This document shows positions 33,741 to 46,453 of a stretch of DNA of 64,000 nt, piece by piece. Origin of the DNA: an uncultured Erysipelotrichaceae bacterium (GTDB lineage: Bacteria > Bacillota_I > Bacilli_A > RFN20 > CAG-826). Both the position numbers and the translations under genes were made by a program. How positions within the stretch are numbered: the stretch's first letter is position 1; every line of letters begins with the position of its first letter. The stretch lies in assembly GCA_902802905.1 (NCBI GenBank), contig CADCNT010000006.1, positions 36,852 to 100,851 on the forward strand, in the 5' to 3' direction. The notes under the pieces were generated by a model. That model made no database searches. It was not told the DNA's origin and was given only the letters and a program-made list of their open reading frames with translations.

Positions 33741-34190
33741 ATGAATTCAATCGATATTGATGTTTTTTCTTGCGAGCAAATGAATGAATTGGGAGTAAAA
33801 TTAGCTGCTAATCTCCCTAACGGAAGTGTAGTTGCTCTATTAGGTGATTTAGGAGCTGGTAAAACTACTTTAGTTAGAGGAGTGGCCAAAGGCTTGCATA
33901 TTGATGAAGTGGTGCAATCTCCAACATTCAATATCATGAAGCTCTATCTTAAAGGCGACAGGCCTCTTATCCATATCGATGCATATCGTTTAGCGGATTT
34001 AGATACGGATATTGGTCTAGATGAATATATTGGATATGAAACAGGACTTACGATGATTGAATGGCCTCTTTTCATAGAAAAGTTATTACCTGTAAATACA
34101 TTATTTATTGAAATCACAATTACTGGTGAAACTAGTAGACACTTACATATCTATTCCAAAGATGAAAGTCTTTTGGAGGTAGTTAAATAA
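33741..34190 (+). CDS. tsaE: tRNA t6A biosynthesis ATPase TsaE
   Basis: A 149-aa P-loop protein with Walker A GDLGAGKTTLVRG (~residue 35), followed by SPTFNIMKLY and IHIDAYRL, typical of TsaE/YdiB. It works with TsaB and TsaD to place threonylcarbamoyl on A37 of ANN-decoding tRNAs. It is first of the tsaE-tsaB-rimI-tsaD set, each separated by 1-2 nt or overlapping. Confidence 0.96.
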   Translation: MNSIDIDVFSCEQMNELGVKLAANLPNGSVVALLGDLGAGKTTLVRGVAKGLHIDEVVQSPTFNIMKLYLKGDRPLIHIDAYRLADLDTDIGLDEYIGYETGLTMIEWPLFIEKLLPVNTLFIEITITGETSRHLHIYSKDESLLEVVK

Positions 34191-34191
34191 T

Positions 34192-34776
34192 ATGGCAACT
34201 TTATTGCTTGATAGCTCAAATACATCTTTATCAGTGGGAATTGAAAAAGAAGGAAAGCTAATTGGCTATACTTCTTATGAAGCATGGCAAGCCCAATCAG
34301 AACACATGATCCCTGAAATAGATAAACTGATGGATAAGTGTGGTTTATCTAGAAAAGATATTACTGGTGTTGTTACCTCAATTGGGCCAGGTTCATATAC
34401 AGGAGTAAGAATTTCTTTAACAATCGCTAAAATTATTGCTTTAGCGAATAATGTTCCTATCTATCCTGTCTCATCTTTAAGAGTGCTCAAAGATGGCAAA
34501 AGAGGCTCGGTCTGCTTGATTAACGCTAGAAGTGGGCGTAGTTACTTCGGTGTTTTTGAAGGTGAAAAAGTATTAATAAATGATTGCATTAAAACTAATG
34601 ATGAAGTGAAGGAATATATTGCTTCTCATCCTGATTATTCAGTGTGTGGGAACGTTGCTTATTTAGGCTATGAAAATAAGGACACTAATATTTGTGAACA
34701 AATGGTGTCACTTCTCCCACACCTAGAGAAATGTGAAAACGACTTATCCCTTAAGCCAATCTATTTAAAGGACTAA
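34192..34776 (+). CDS. tsaB: tRNA t6A biosynthesis protein TsaB
   Basis: A 194-aa ASKHA-fold protein: MATLLLDSSNTSLSVGIEKEGK and VTSIGPGSYTGVRISLTIAKIIAL are the TsaB hallmarks. It lacks the metal-binding HxxxH of TsaD and serves as a scaffold for it. It is somewhat shorter than E. coli TsaB (231 aa), like other Firmicute versions. It lies between tsaE and rimI. Confidence 0.95.
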   Translation: MATLLLDSSNTSLSVGIEKEGKLIGYTSYEAWQAQSEHMIPEIDKLMDKCGLSRKDITGVVTSIGPGSYTGVRISLTIAKIIALANNVPIYPVSSLRVLKDGKRGSVCLINARSGRSYFGVFEGEKVLINDCIKTNDEVKEYIASHPDYSVCGNVAYLGYENKDTNICEQMVSLLPHLEKCENDLSLKPIYLKD

Positions 34777-34778
34777 TT

Positions 34779-35228
34779 ATGTTTAACTGTGTTATTAGAG
34801 ATATGACTGAACAAGATATACACGCGATCAATCAAATTGAACAAGTGTGTTTTGTAGCGCCTTGGAAGCAAGAAGATATCATAACAGAATTAAATGATAA
34901 TCCTTATTCAACTATTTTAGTTGCGGAAGTTGATAATCATGTTGTTGGTTTTGCTGATTTCTGGGTGACATTTGATAGTGCCACAATTTGTCAAATCGCT
35001 ATTACCCCTAAATATCAAAGAAATCATTTAGGCTCCTTACTCATGGAAGAGATTCTAAAAGAATGTTATGCCAAAAAAGTTAGACATCTTACTTTAGAAG
35101 TTAGAGAGTCAAATGAAAAAGGGATTAACTTCTATCAAAAATATGGTTTTAAAACTGTATTAGTAAAAGAGAACTATTACACTAATGGTGAAAACGCTTT
35201 ATACATGGTAAAGGAGGTCAATGCATGA
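34779..35228 (+). CDS. rimI: Ribosomal-protein-alanine N-acetyltransferase (RimI-type GNAT)
   Basis: A 149-aa GNAT enzyme with acetyl-CoA motif A QIAITPKYQRNHLGSLLM and NFYQKYGFKTV. The gene position between tsaB and tsaD is the conserved one for rimI, whose product acetylates the N-terminus of ribosomal protein S18. Its TGA stop overlaps the tsaD ATG by 4 nt (ATGA), a further sign that TGA is a stop codon. Confidence 0.93.
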   Translation: MFNCVIRDMTEQDIHAINQIEQVCFVAPWKQEDIITELNDNPYSTILVAEVDNHVVGFADFWVTFDSATICQIAITPKYQRNHLGSLLMEEILKECYAKKVRHLTLEVRESNEKGINFYQKYGFKTVLVKENYYTNGENALYMVKEVNA

Positions 35229-36238
35229 GCAAGATTTTAGCAATTGAATCTAGCTGTGATGAAACTGCTGCTTCGGTTATTTGTAACGGCCAACTTTTAA
35301 GTAATATCGTTTCTTCACAAGTCGATGTCCACCGAAAATATGGTGGCGTCATGCCTGAGATTGCATCAAGATTACACGCTGAAAACATTTCAATTGTAAT
35401 TAAAGAAGCAATGGAAACTGCAAAAATCAGTTTTGAAGAATTAGATGCGGTTGCAGTTACTAGAGGCCCAGGGTTAATTGGTGCCCTTCATGTTGGTTTA
35501 CAAGCCGCTAAAACAATTGCGATGCTTTATAAAATTCCACTTATTCCTGTTCATCATTTGGCTGGACATATATATGCTAATGAATATGTTTCCGAATTTA
35601 AATTCCCGATGCTAGCGGTTGTGGTTTCTGGTGGTAATACAGAACTAGTTTTAATGAAAGACCACATGGATTTTGAAATTATTGCCGAAACTGTGGATGA
35701 CGCCATTGGCGAATGCTATGACAAAGTCGCTCGTGTACTAGGCTTGCCTTATCCTGGCGGTATCCCAATTGATAAACTAGCAAAAGTTGGAAAACATACT
35801 TATGATTTGCCAACTCCTCTCAAAGGAGTTAAGACACTCAATCTTTCTTATTCTGGATTAAAGACTAATGTAATTAACTTAGTCCATAATCTAGAACAAA
35901 AAGGAGAAAAAGTTAATGTCGAAGATATGTGTAAATCTTTCCAAGATGTTGCGGTTGGCTTAGTGATTGATCGTACGATTAAAGCGGTACAACAATATAA
36001 AGTTAATCAAGTAATTTTAGCAGGTGGTGTTTCCGCTAATTCATACCTACGAGAACAAATGACCATTGAAATGGGCAAAAGAAATATTGAGATTAATATT
36101 CCACCTCTATGGTGTACTACTGATAATGCTGCCATGATTGCTAAAGTAGCTGAAAGATTATATCAATTGAAAGTGTTTGCGCCTCTTGATTTAGGCGTTG
36201 ATCCTAACTGGAAAATTGACGAGTGGAATAAATTTTAA
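35225..36238 (+). CDS. tsaD: tRNA threonylcarbamoyltransferase TsaD
   Basis: A 337-aa ASKHA-fold protein of normal length. ESSCDETAAS near the start, metal ligands HHLAGHIYANEY (~residue 111), VVVSGGNTEL, and the late VILAGGVSANSYLRE and TDNAAMIA are all present. It transfers the threonylcarbamoyl group to A37 of tRNA. AAGGAGG in the tail of rimI provides its ribosome-binding site. It ends the operon. Confidence 0.97.
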   Translation: MSKILAIESSCDETAASVICNGQLLSNIVSSQVDVHRKYGGVMPEIASRLHAENISIVIKEAMETAKISFEELDAVAVTRGPGLIGALHVGLQAAKTIAMLYKIPLIPVHHLAGHIYANEYVSEFKFPMLAVVVSGGNTELVLMKDHMDFEIIAETVDDAIGECYDKVARVLGLPYPGGIPIDKLAKVGKHTYDLPTPLKGVKTLNLSYSGLKTNVINLVHNLEQKGEKVNVEDMCKSFQDVAVGLVIDRTIKAVQQYKVNQVILAGGVSANSYLREQMTIEMGKRNIEINIPPLWCTTDNAAMIAKVAERLYQLKVFAPLDLGVDPNWKIDEWNKF

Positions 36239-36267
36239 ATTATCTAAATGATTTAGAAACAATGATA

Positions 36268-36273
36268 TATAAT
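36268..36273 (+). promoter_or_regulatory. -10 box of asnS
   Basis: TATAAT, centred in a 15-bp imperfect palindrome GATATAT-A-ATATATC (36264-36278); leader with AAGGAG before ATG 36296. Confidence 0.5.
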
Positions 36274-36295
36274 ATATCAACAAGGAGTAAATGAT

Positions 36296-37690
36296 ATGGG
36301 CAAGGAAATTACAAATTTTGAACTCTATGACATCGTATTAAATGGTGATAGTGAAGAACTAGAAGAATTACTTAAAAGCGAATATGAATTACAAGGATGG
36401 GTGAGAACCAATCGTAGTAATGGTCAAATCGGTTTTATCGAATTTAATGATGGCACTTATTTTAAGAATGTCCAATTAGTGTACTCCAAAGATAGTAAAG
36501 TCTATGACTTAGCCTCATCTTATCGTAATGGCTGCGCGATTAAAGTGGTTGGAAGAGTAAAGCTTACCCCAGAAAACAAACAACCATTTGAAATTGAATT
36601 GTTAGACACCGAATTATTAGGTGACTGTGATGAAGATTATCCACTTCAAAAGAAAAGACATACATTTGAATTCTTAAGAGAAATTGCTCACATTAGACCA
36701 AGAGGAAATACTTTCCAAGCCGTCTTTAGAGTGAGAAGTGTTCTCTCTTTTGCAATTCATCAATTCTTCCAAGAAAGAGGTTTCTTATATGTCCACACTC
36801 CTGAAATTACCACTAACGATGGTGAAGGTGCTGGAAATGTCTTTGATGTCACTACACATGACAGCAAAGATCCATTCTCTTTCTATGGCCGTAAAGTTAA
36901 CTTAACTGTTACTGGTCAATTACATGTTGAACCTTTTGCGTTAGCGTTTAGAAACGCCTACACTTTTGGTCCTGTTTTTAGAGCTGAACATAGTAATACT
37001 GTCAGACACGCTTCTGAATTCTGGATGATCGAACCAGAGATGGCGTTCTGTGATTTAAACGGCAACATGAAAGTCATTGAAGATTGCATCAAATATTGCA
37101 TCAATTATGTTATGCAAGCATGCCCAGAAGAAATGAAGTTTTTCAACACTATGATTGATCCTACCTTAGTGGAAAGACTAAATCATGTTGTGAATTCCGA
37201 ATTCAAAAAGATGACATACACAGAAGGCGTGGAAATCCTCAAAAATGCCGTCAAAAACGGAGTTAAATTTGAAAATGAAGATATTAAATGGGGTATGGAC
37301 CTTCAATCCGAACATGAACGTTATCTAACTGAAAAAGTGGTTAATGGACCTCTATTCCTTATTGATTATCCAGAAGAAATTAAAGCCTTCTATATGAAAT
37401 TAAATCCAGACAAAAAGACAGTTGCTGCTTGTGACTTATTAGTCCCTGCAGTTGGCGAACTTGTTGGTGGTTCACAAAGAGAAGAAAACTATGAATTACT
37501 CAAAGCTAAAATGGACAAACTTGGTTTAACTGAAGGCCTTGAGTGGTACTTAGATACTCGTAAATATGGTGGCTGTGTCCACTCTGGATTTGGTATTGGA
37601 TTTGATCGTTTGCTCATGTACGTTACAGGCATGCAAAATATCCGTGATGTCCAACCATATCCAAGAACAAGCAACACAATTAAATATTAA
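36296..37690 (+). CDS. asnS: Asparaginyl-tRNA synthetase
   Basis: A 464-aa class II synthetase. N-terminal OB-fold (GWVRTNRSNGQIGFIEFNDG), then motif 1-3 of the AsnRS type: HIRPRGNTFQAVFRVRS, VTGQLHVEPFALAF, HASEFWMIEPEMAF and the final GFGIGFDRLLMYVTGMQNIRDVQPYPR. The REIAHIRPR and GGSQREENYELL segments separate it from AspRS. It charges tRNA-Asn directly, so GatCAB is not needed for Asn here. AAGGAG lies 8 nt before the ATG. A 50-aa gene follows after 2 nt. Confidence 0.96.
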   Translation: MGKEITNFELYDIVLNGDSEELEELLKSEYELQGWVRTNRSNGQIGFIEFNDGTYFKNVQLVYSKDSKVYDLASSYRNGCAIKVVGRVKLTPENKQPFEIELLDTELLGDCDEDYPLQKKRHTFEFLREIAHIRPRGNTFQAVFRVRSVLSFAIHQFFQERGFLYVHTPEITTNDGEGAGNVFDVTTHDSKDPFSFYGRKVNLTVTGQLHVEPFALAFRNAYTFGPVFRAEHSNTVRHASEFWMIEPEMAFCDLNGNMKVIEDCIKYCINYVMQACPEEMKFFNTMIDPTLVERLNHVVNSEFKKMTYTEGVEILKNAVKNGVKFENEDIKWGMDLQSEHERYLTEKVVNGPLFLIDYPEEIKAFYMKLNPDKKTVAACDLLVPAVGELVGGSQREENYELLKAKMDKLGLTEGLEWYLDTRKYGGCVHSGFGIGFDRLLMYVTGMQNIRDVQPYPRTSNTIKY

Positions 37691-37692
37691 TT

Positions 37693-37845
37693 ATGTCAAA
37701 AGAAGTCGAACAAGCAATCTTAGAAGAGAAGAAAAAAAGAAAAGAAGTTGCGAGACGTCGCACCTTCTGGTTTATTTTGATTTTGGATTTAGCGTTAATC
37801 GCCTATATCATAATCCAAATCTTAATGATTGCAGGAGTTAAATAA
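37693..37845 (+). CDS. 50-aa single-span membrane protein behind asnS
   Basis: ATG 37693 to TAA 37845. The first 22 residues are very charged (LEEKKKRKEVARRR) and the rest is one hydrophobic helix (FWFILILDLALIAYIIIQIL). The start is 2 nt after the asnS stop, so it is translated by coupling. It ends one base before the convergent gene at 37846. I do not recognise it; small basic tail plus helix is a common layout in low-GC Gram-positives. Confidence 0.65.
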   Translation: MSKEVEQAILEEKKKRKEVARRRTFWFILILDLALIAYIIIQILMIAGVK

Positions 37846-38502
37846 TTATTTAGCTTCTTCAGTTTCTTCTTTAGGAGTTTCATCAGCCTCGCTTTGGCGG
37901 TAGCCATCGAGGCTTTTTTCAAACACTTCTCTACTACGCTTATATAAGAGGACTGTTCTTGCTAATAAGCAAGCCACAGAGACGAGATACCAAACTCCAC
38001 CAACAAGAATGAGTGGTCCAAATATGTATCCACACCATGCGATCGCAGTTACATGTGGGTAATTGTCGACAACTAATTCAGCAAATCTAATCAATGTTCC
38101 ACCTACATAGCGACCACTAAACTTCCAGGTATAGAAAATAGTGCCAAATCCATCATATGTGGAGAATGGATTATATGCCCAGTTGTTTGTAATACAGTTA
38201 TGAATAATTAAAACGATAAAAGCAACAATGATAATGATCAAAGGGATATAGGCTTGCTTGAAGAACATCGCCCAGTTTTTGACTCTACCATATCTTATGA
38301 AATGCTTTCGATCGGTTACTACTTTATAAATAACGACATCATGAACTAAAGTATCCATTTTCTTAGATTGCCATCTCATTAATCTAAATAAAATATAACC
38401 AAGAAGTCCGATAAGAACGATGACGATGATGACAATTAAAAGGATGGAAAAGATTAATCTTTTATCATTGTCAGATAAGGACACTATAATATTAGGCATC
38501 AT
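37846..38502 (-). CDS. Membrane protein of unknown function
   Basis: A 218-aa protein with four hydrophobic helices (~12-35, 78-98, 130-150, 155-180 in outline) and a hydrophilic acidic C-terminal tail. I set the start at 38502 (MMPNIIVS), because GGAGG lies about 9 nt upstream; a longer frame from 38529 would read Lys/Arg-rich codons that are the acidic tail of the overlapping gene in another frame. It overlaps the upstream gene by 11 nt. No family recognised. Confidence 0.72.
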   Translation of the reverse strand: MMPNIIVSLSDNDKRLIFSILLIVIIVIVLIGLLGYILFRLMRWQSKKMDTLVHDVVIYKVVTDRKHFIRYGRVKNWAMFFKQAYIPLIIIIVAFIVLIIHNCITNNWAYNPFSTYDGFGTIFYTWKFSGRYVGGTLIRFAELVVDNYPHVTAIAWCGYIFGPLILVGGVWYLVSVACLLARTVLLYKRSREVFEKSLDGYRQSEADETPKEETEEAK

Positions 38503-38896
38503 CTTCCTCTTCCTCCTTTTCTTCTTCATCTATTGTTTCCTCTTCTTCAGAGGACTTTTCTTCAACAGTTTCCTCCCTCTTATCTTCCACTAAAGGAGAA
38601 GTATAGCCCCCTCCGTAGACGATTGAATCGCTTGGGTAAAGAGACATAGATAATTCTTTGTCTTCTTCCTCTTCGACTTTAGGCTTCTTAGATTCGATAA
38701 TCTTTTTAACTTCGATATCTTCTGGTAAATCACTTTGTAAGTTTCTACCCGTAAAGAATAAAAATATGAGTTTGATAAATTGGAATACAAAAACAAACAG
38801 TCCAAAGACAGCGTATAACGCTATTGCTAATAACCCAAATGGGAAGAATAAGAAGTATAGTAATCCTTTTGCTAATCCTTTAAAAAAAGCTGCCAT
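38492..38896 (-). CDS. Small membrane protein with Glu-rich tail
   Basis: A 134-aa protein: residues ~8-48 are two close hydrophobic segments (GLLYFLFFPFGLLAIALYAVFGLFVFVF), and the C-terminal ~45 residues are very acidic (KREETVEEKSSEEEETIDEEEKEEEEDD). The acidic tail overlaps the next gene and holds its ribosome-binding site. Part of a three-gene minus-strand operon of membrane proteins. Function unknown. Confidence 0.7.
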   Translation of the reverse strand: MAAFFKGLAKGLLYFLFFPFGLLAIALYAVFGLFVFVFQFIKLIFLFFTGRNLQSDLPEDIEVKKIIESKKPKVEEEEDKELSMSLYPSDSIVYGGGYTSPLVEDKREETVEEKSSEEEETIDEEEKEEEEDDA

Positions 38897-38911
38897 AAAA
38901 TAATTTTAAGA

Positions 38912-39817
38912 TTATTTACGACTCTTAGCAAAACAATAATTGTTCGAAATATCAATTATTGTGGTTAAACCAAATAAAGCGATTAAGAACATCAACTGAT
39001 TAGGGGCAACGATATACTTATTTGTGAAAGCATAGCCAAATGCAAATCCTAAATGCGCGACGCCTGCTAAAATGATAGCGATTTTGTTCTTCGCTAAGAT
39101 AATTGTGATCAGCTCATAAATATAAAATGGGAGCGGCATTAAGACGAACACCATAGTCCAAATAGGGAAATAGAAATATGAGATAATAGTTAGCCCATAT
39201 AGAACAAAAGCGCCAATATAGACCATAATTCTATTTTTATTATCTAGGTTAAATGGAACTGTTAATCTATTTAATTCTTTTTTGATGAAAATATATGATA
39301 ATACTATTTGAATCATTGCGATTATATATATGAAGAGTAGAGTAAATGTCTCCTTATATGCAAATTCTGTTAATCCAAATGCCGATATCAAAACATTCAT
39401 CATATTAAAATTAGATACAATATATCCTAAAACGTAGAAGGTTAATAATGATAACAAAAACTGGAGAATAGAATTTCCAACAATCATGATAATAGAAGGT
39501 ACGTTCTTCTCAAAACATATGCCAAAGACAAAACCCGTTATTAAAGAAGGCAATACATAAACCAAAGTGTCGAAGATTGTAAAACCAAAAGACACTAATA
39601 TACATAAGGCTAAAGTTACTATGAAGTAAATCGGATAGTATCTTTTCTTACAGTAGATAGTAACTATTGCACTTGTTAATGGTAGTAAGAATATTAATAA
39701 GAATAGTAAGAATGGAAGAATGCTTGTCAACAACACAAAAATAACATTGATAGCAGCCATAATTGACATGTATGCAATGTTCTGAATTGCTGTGTCTCTT
39801 TTCTTAAAAATAGCCAT
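38912..39817 (-). CDS. Polytopic membrane protein, possibly ECF S-component/DUF2232-like
   Basis: A 301-aa protein with about eight helices. The beginning MAIFKKRDTAIQNIAYMSIMAAINVIFVLLTSILP is like the start of ECF S-components or DUF2232 proteins, but I see no diagnostic binding motif. Start moved to 39817, as TGCTAACAT (extended -10) ends 8 nt upstream and the longer frame to 39916 would run through the promoter and into the divergent lipoprotein gene region. Heads the operon with the two genes below it. Confidence 0.72.
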   Translation of the reverse strand: MAIFKKRDTAIQNIAYMSIMAAINVIFVLLTSILPFLLFLLIFLLPLTSAIVTIYCKKRYYPIYFIVTLALCILVSFGFTIFDTLVYVLPSLITGFVFGICFEKNVPSIIMIVGNSILQFLLSLLTFYVLGYIVSNFNMMNVLISAFGLTEFAYKETFTLLFIYIIAMIQIVLSYIFIKKELNRLTVPFNLDNKNRIMVYIGAFVLYGLTIISYFYFPIWTMVFVLMPLPFYIYELITIILAKNKIAIILAGVAHLGFAFGYAFTNKYIVAPNQLMFLIALFGLTTIIDISNNYCFAKSRK

Positions 39818-39825
39818 ACAGCAAT

Positions 39826-39831
39826 ATGTTA
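39826..39831 (-). promoter_or_regulatory. Extended -10 of the membrane-protein operon, leaderless
   Basis: TGCTAACAT on the minus strand, 8 nt before ATG 39817. Confidence 0.5.
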
Positions 39832-39901
39832 GCAAAAAAAATAAAATTTTTTGAGCGCTAAAACGATTTTTCGCCCTCTTATATATATAGGGGGACTTTT
39901 T

Positions 39902-40321
39902 ATGAAAATTATACAAAGCTTAGTAATTCCGTTGCTTATATTGTGTGGCTGTAATGCAAACAATCAACCAGAAGAGCAACATAATTATCACGAAATTAAG
40001 GATCGGTTAATCGAGTGGAACAACATATTCAATCAAGATGAAGATGATTACTTAGTCTATTTCTATTCTGAAAGATGTGGTTATTGTAATGAGATCAAAC
40101 AAGATGTTTTGAAGTTTTATCTTCAGGAATTTATGCCGATGTATTTTGTGTGTACTGACTATGATGTAGTAGTTGGTCCGAGATCAGATTTAACAGGTAT
40201 TGATAGCATTGAAGATTTCTTTATTTTTGGCACACCATTTTTAGCAAGACTAAAGCAGCATATTGTGTTTAATTACTATGTCGGTGTTAGTGAGATTAGA
40301 GATTATATTTCTTCGTTTTAA
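39902..40321 (+). CDS. Thioredoxin-like lipoprotein
   Basis: A 139-aa exported protein. Signal peptide with lipobox LCG-Cys17, then a thioredoxin-fold domain with the redox motif RCGYC in YFYSERCGYCNEIKQDV (~residue 60) and a cis-Pro-like GTPF (~110). It probably reduces or oxidises disulfides of exported proteins. Start at 39902 because AGGGGG lies 6 nt upstream; an earlier in-frame ATG at 39851 would destroy the signal peptide layout. Confidence 0.82.
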   Translation: MKIIQSLVIPLLILCGCNANNQPEEQHNYHEIKDRLIEWNNIFNQDEDDYLVYFYSERCGYCNEIKQDVLKFYLQEFMPMYFVCTDYDVVVGPRSDLTGIDSIEDFFIFGTPFLARLKQHIVFNYYVGVSEIRDYISSF

Positions 40322-40322
40322 T

Positions 40323-40350
40323 CAATTTGAAAATTTTATAATTCAAATTG
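40323..40350. promoter_or_regulatory. Inverted repeat upstream of pcrA
   Basis: CAATTTGAA, 10-nt spacer, TTCAAATTG: perfect 9-bp arms. The right arm overlaps the pcrA -35 TTGAAT. No U-tract follows, so an operator fits better than a terminator. Confidence 0.35.
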
Positions 40351-40376
40351 AATGAGAGGCATAATTATGTTAGTAT
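40348..40376 (+). promoter_or_regulatory. pcrA promoter, leaderless
   Basis: TTGAAT (40348-40353), 17-nt spacer, TAGTAT (40371-40376) with extended TG; the -10 ends 6 nt before ATG 40383. Confidence 0.55.
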
Positions 40377-40382
40377 ATTGCT

Positions 40383-44589
<4,207 letters not shown>

Positions 44590-44611
44590 CGTATTTCTAT
44601 TCAAAGAATTG

Positions 44612-44645
44612 ATTGGCTATCTCGATGATGGCCAATTTTTCTTTT
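44612..44645 (+). terminator. Intrinsic terminator of pcrA-ligA
   Basis: ATTGGC ... GCCAAT stem (with inner ATC/GAT pairing) followed by TTTTTCTTTTT. Confidence 0.8.
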
Positions 44646-44699
44646 TACGTGTTTAATAGTGGGACTATCTTTGATAAAATAATTATTCGGAATTAAAAA

Positions 44700-44996
44700 A
44701 TGGAAAAAGCAAGTAAAGAAGTACTTCAACTAACAGCCAGCAAACTTATGTTTGATATGACAGACGAAGAATATGACCGTCTAGTTAAAGAATTTGAAGT
44801 ACTCATTAAGCAAATGAATATCATTGGTGAAATTAAAGGCGTTGATGACGCTGAACCAATGACCTTTCCTTTTGATGTCACTAACTCTTGTTTAAGAGAA
44901 GATGTTTGTTCTACATCAATAAAAAAAGAAGAAGCCTTGAAAAACGCTAAAGATGTAAAGGAAGGTCAAATTAGACTTCCTAGGGTGCTTAAATAA
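44700..44996 (+). CDS. gatC: Asp/Glu-tRNA amidotransferase subunit C
   Basis: A 98-aa protein with the GatC pattern: helical N-terminus with the LTASKLMFDMTDEEYDRL segment, a GEIKGVDDAEPMTFPFD core and an LREDVCSTSIKKEEALKNA tail. It links GatA and GatB in the amidotransferase. It shares its last base with the gatA start (TAATGG). Upstream, TAAAAT and a short leader without a clear Shine-Dalgarno site are visible. Confidence 0.93.
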   Translation: MEKASKEVLQLTASKLMFDMTDEEYDRLVKEFEVLIKQMNIIGEIKGVDDAEPMTFPFDVTNSCLREDVCSTSIKKEEALKNAKDVKEGQIRLPRVLK

Positions 44997-46453
44997 TGGG
45001 CTACATGCATTTAGGACTTCTTGATATTCATGAAGCTTTGATAAAAAACAAAGTAACACCTTTAGAATTAGTTTTAGAAGCAATCGAATTAGCAAAAAAA
45101 GGCACCAATAATTGTTTTGAATATATTTGTGAAAAAGAAGCGATAGAAAAAGCTAAAAAACTTGATGATAGCAAAAAGGACAACATTCTTTATGGCATCC
45201 CTATTGTTGTTAAAGACAATTACTCCACTAAAGACATTCCAACTACCGCTAGTAGCAACATATTAAAAGATTATGTGCCAATCTTTTCTAGTGAAGTGGT
45301 AAATAGATTAGAAGAAGCTGGCGCAATCATCATTGGAAAGACTACTATGGATGAGTTAGGTATGGGTGGTAGCGGTTCTGCTGGTCACTTAGGAACTACA
45401 TATAATCCTTGGGACAAAACTAAAACTCATAGAATTGGTGGCTCATCATGTGGAAGTGCTTCTGCTATTGCTTCAGGAATAGTACCTTTAGCCATTGGAA
45501 GTGATACTGGTGACTCGGTTAGAAAACCAGCAAGTTACGGGGCCTCCGTTGGGTTAAAGCCTACTTGGGGCAGAATTTCAAGATTTGGATTATTCCCTTT
45601 TGCAGCATCACTAGATCATGTTGGATACTTTACTAGAAGTGTCTATGACTCTGCTGCTATTTTGAATGTTTTAGCAGGAAGAGACGAAAAAGATTACTCA
45701 TCATCTTTTAAACCTGTTGAAGACTATACTAAAAAACTAAACGAACCTGTAGCAGGTAAACGTATTGCGGTAATTAAAGAAATAGTGGATGCGATTAATG
45801 ATCAAGACATATTAGCTACATTTAAGAATAACCTTGAACAGTTAAGACAAAGAGGAGTAGTAATTGATTTTGTTTCCATAGATTACAAACTTCTCAAAGC
45901 AATATATCCAACTTACATCATTGTTTCTAGCGCTGAAGCAACTAGCAATAACGCAAATTTGGATGGTGTCAAATTTGGTTTAAGAGAACCAGGAAAAACT
46001 TATGAAGAAATATTAAAGAATACTAGAACTAAAGGCTTTTCTAAATTGATTAAAAGAAGATTTATTATCGGTGGATATTCTTTATTGAAAGAAAATAGAG
46101 AAGAACTATTTGTTAGAGCACAAAAATGCCGTCGGCTTATTGTTGATGCATTTAATAGTGTTCTTGATAAATTTGACGCGATTTATTGTCCAGCTACTCC
46201 AACTGTTGCACCTTTAATAAGTTCTAATTTAGAAGCTTTTATTGGCGATTACTCTATTGCTGATGATTATATGGCGTTTGCTAACATGGGAGGACTTCCT
46301 TCAATTACTCTTCCTCTAGGGTTTAAAGATGGTTTACCTTTCGGTGGAAACTTAACCGCTAAAGCGTTTGACGAATCCAACTTATTTAATCTTGCTCAAG
46401 CAATAGAAGATTCTACGGGTTTAAAAGATTTAGTGGCAAAGGAGGATGAATAG
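44996..46453 (+). CDS. gatA: Asp/Glu-tRNA amidotransferase subunit A
   Basis: A 485-aa amidase-signature protein of the expected size. The Ser-cisSer-Lys triad lies in VVKDNYSTKDIPTTA (Lys ~74), GGSSCGSASAIASG (~148-160) and GSDTGDSVRKPASYG (~170). It frees ammonia from glutamine for the transfer step. Two usually glycine positions in the signature are Cys and Asp (GGSSCGS, GSDTGDS), which is unusual for GatA and worth noting. It precedes gatB by zero gap (TAG-ATG). Confidence 0.94.
   Translation: MGYMHLGLLDIHEALIKNKVTPLELVLEAIELAKKGTNNCFEYICEKEAIEKAKKLDDSKKDNILYGIPIVVKDNYSTKDIPTTASSNILKDYVPIFSSEVVNRLEEAGAIIIGKTTMDELGMGGSGSAGHLGTTYNPWDKTKTHRIGGSSCGSASAIASGIVPLAIGSDTGDSVRKPASYGASVGLKPTWGRISRFGLFPFAASLDHVGYFTRSVYDSAAILNVLAGRDEKDYSSSFKPVEDYTKKLNEPVAGKRIAVIKEIVDAINDQDILATFKNNLEQLRQRGVVIDFVSIDYKLLKAIYPTYIIVSSAEATSNNANLDGVKFGLREPGKTYEEILKNTRTKGFSKLIKRRFIIGGYSLLKENREELFVRAQKCRRLIVDAFNSVLDKFDAIYCPATPTVAPLISSNLEAFIGDYSIADDYMAFANMGGLPSITLPLGFKDGLPFGGNLTAKAFDESNLFNLAQAIEDSTGLKDLVAKEDE

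Noticed and set aside
38658..38903. 81-codon plus-strand frame opposite the acidic-tail membrane protein
   Set aside because: It mirrors the Glu-rich and hydrophobic codons of the minus-strand gene; no ribosome-binding site or promoter, so it is a shadow.
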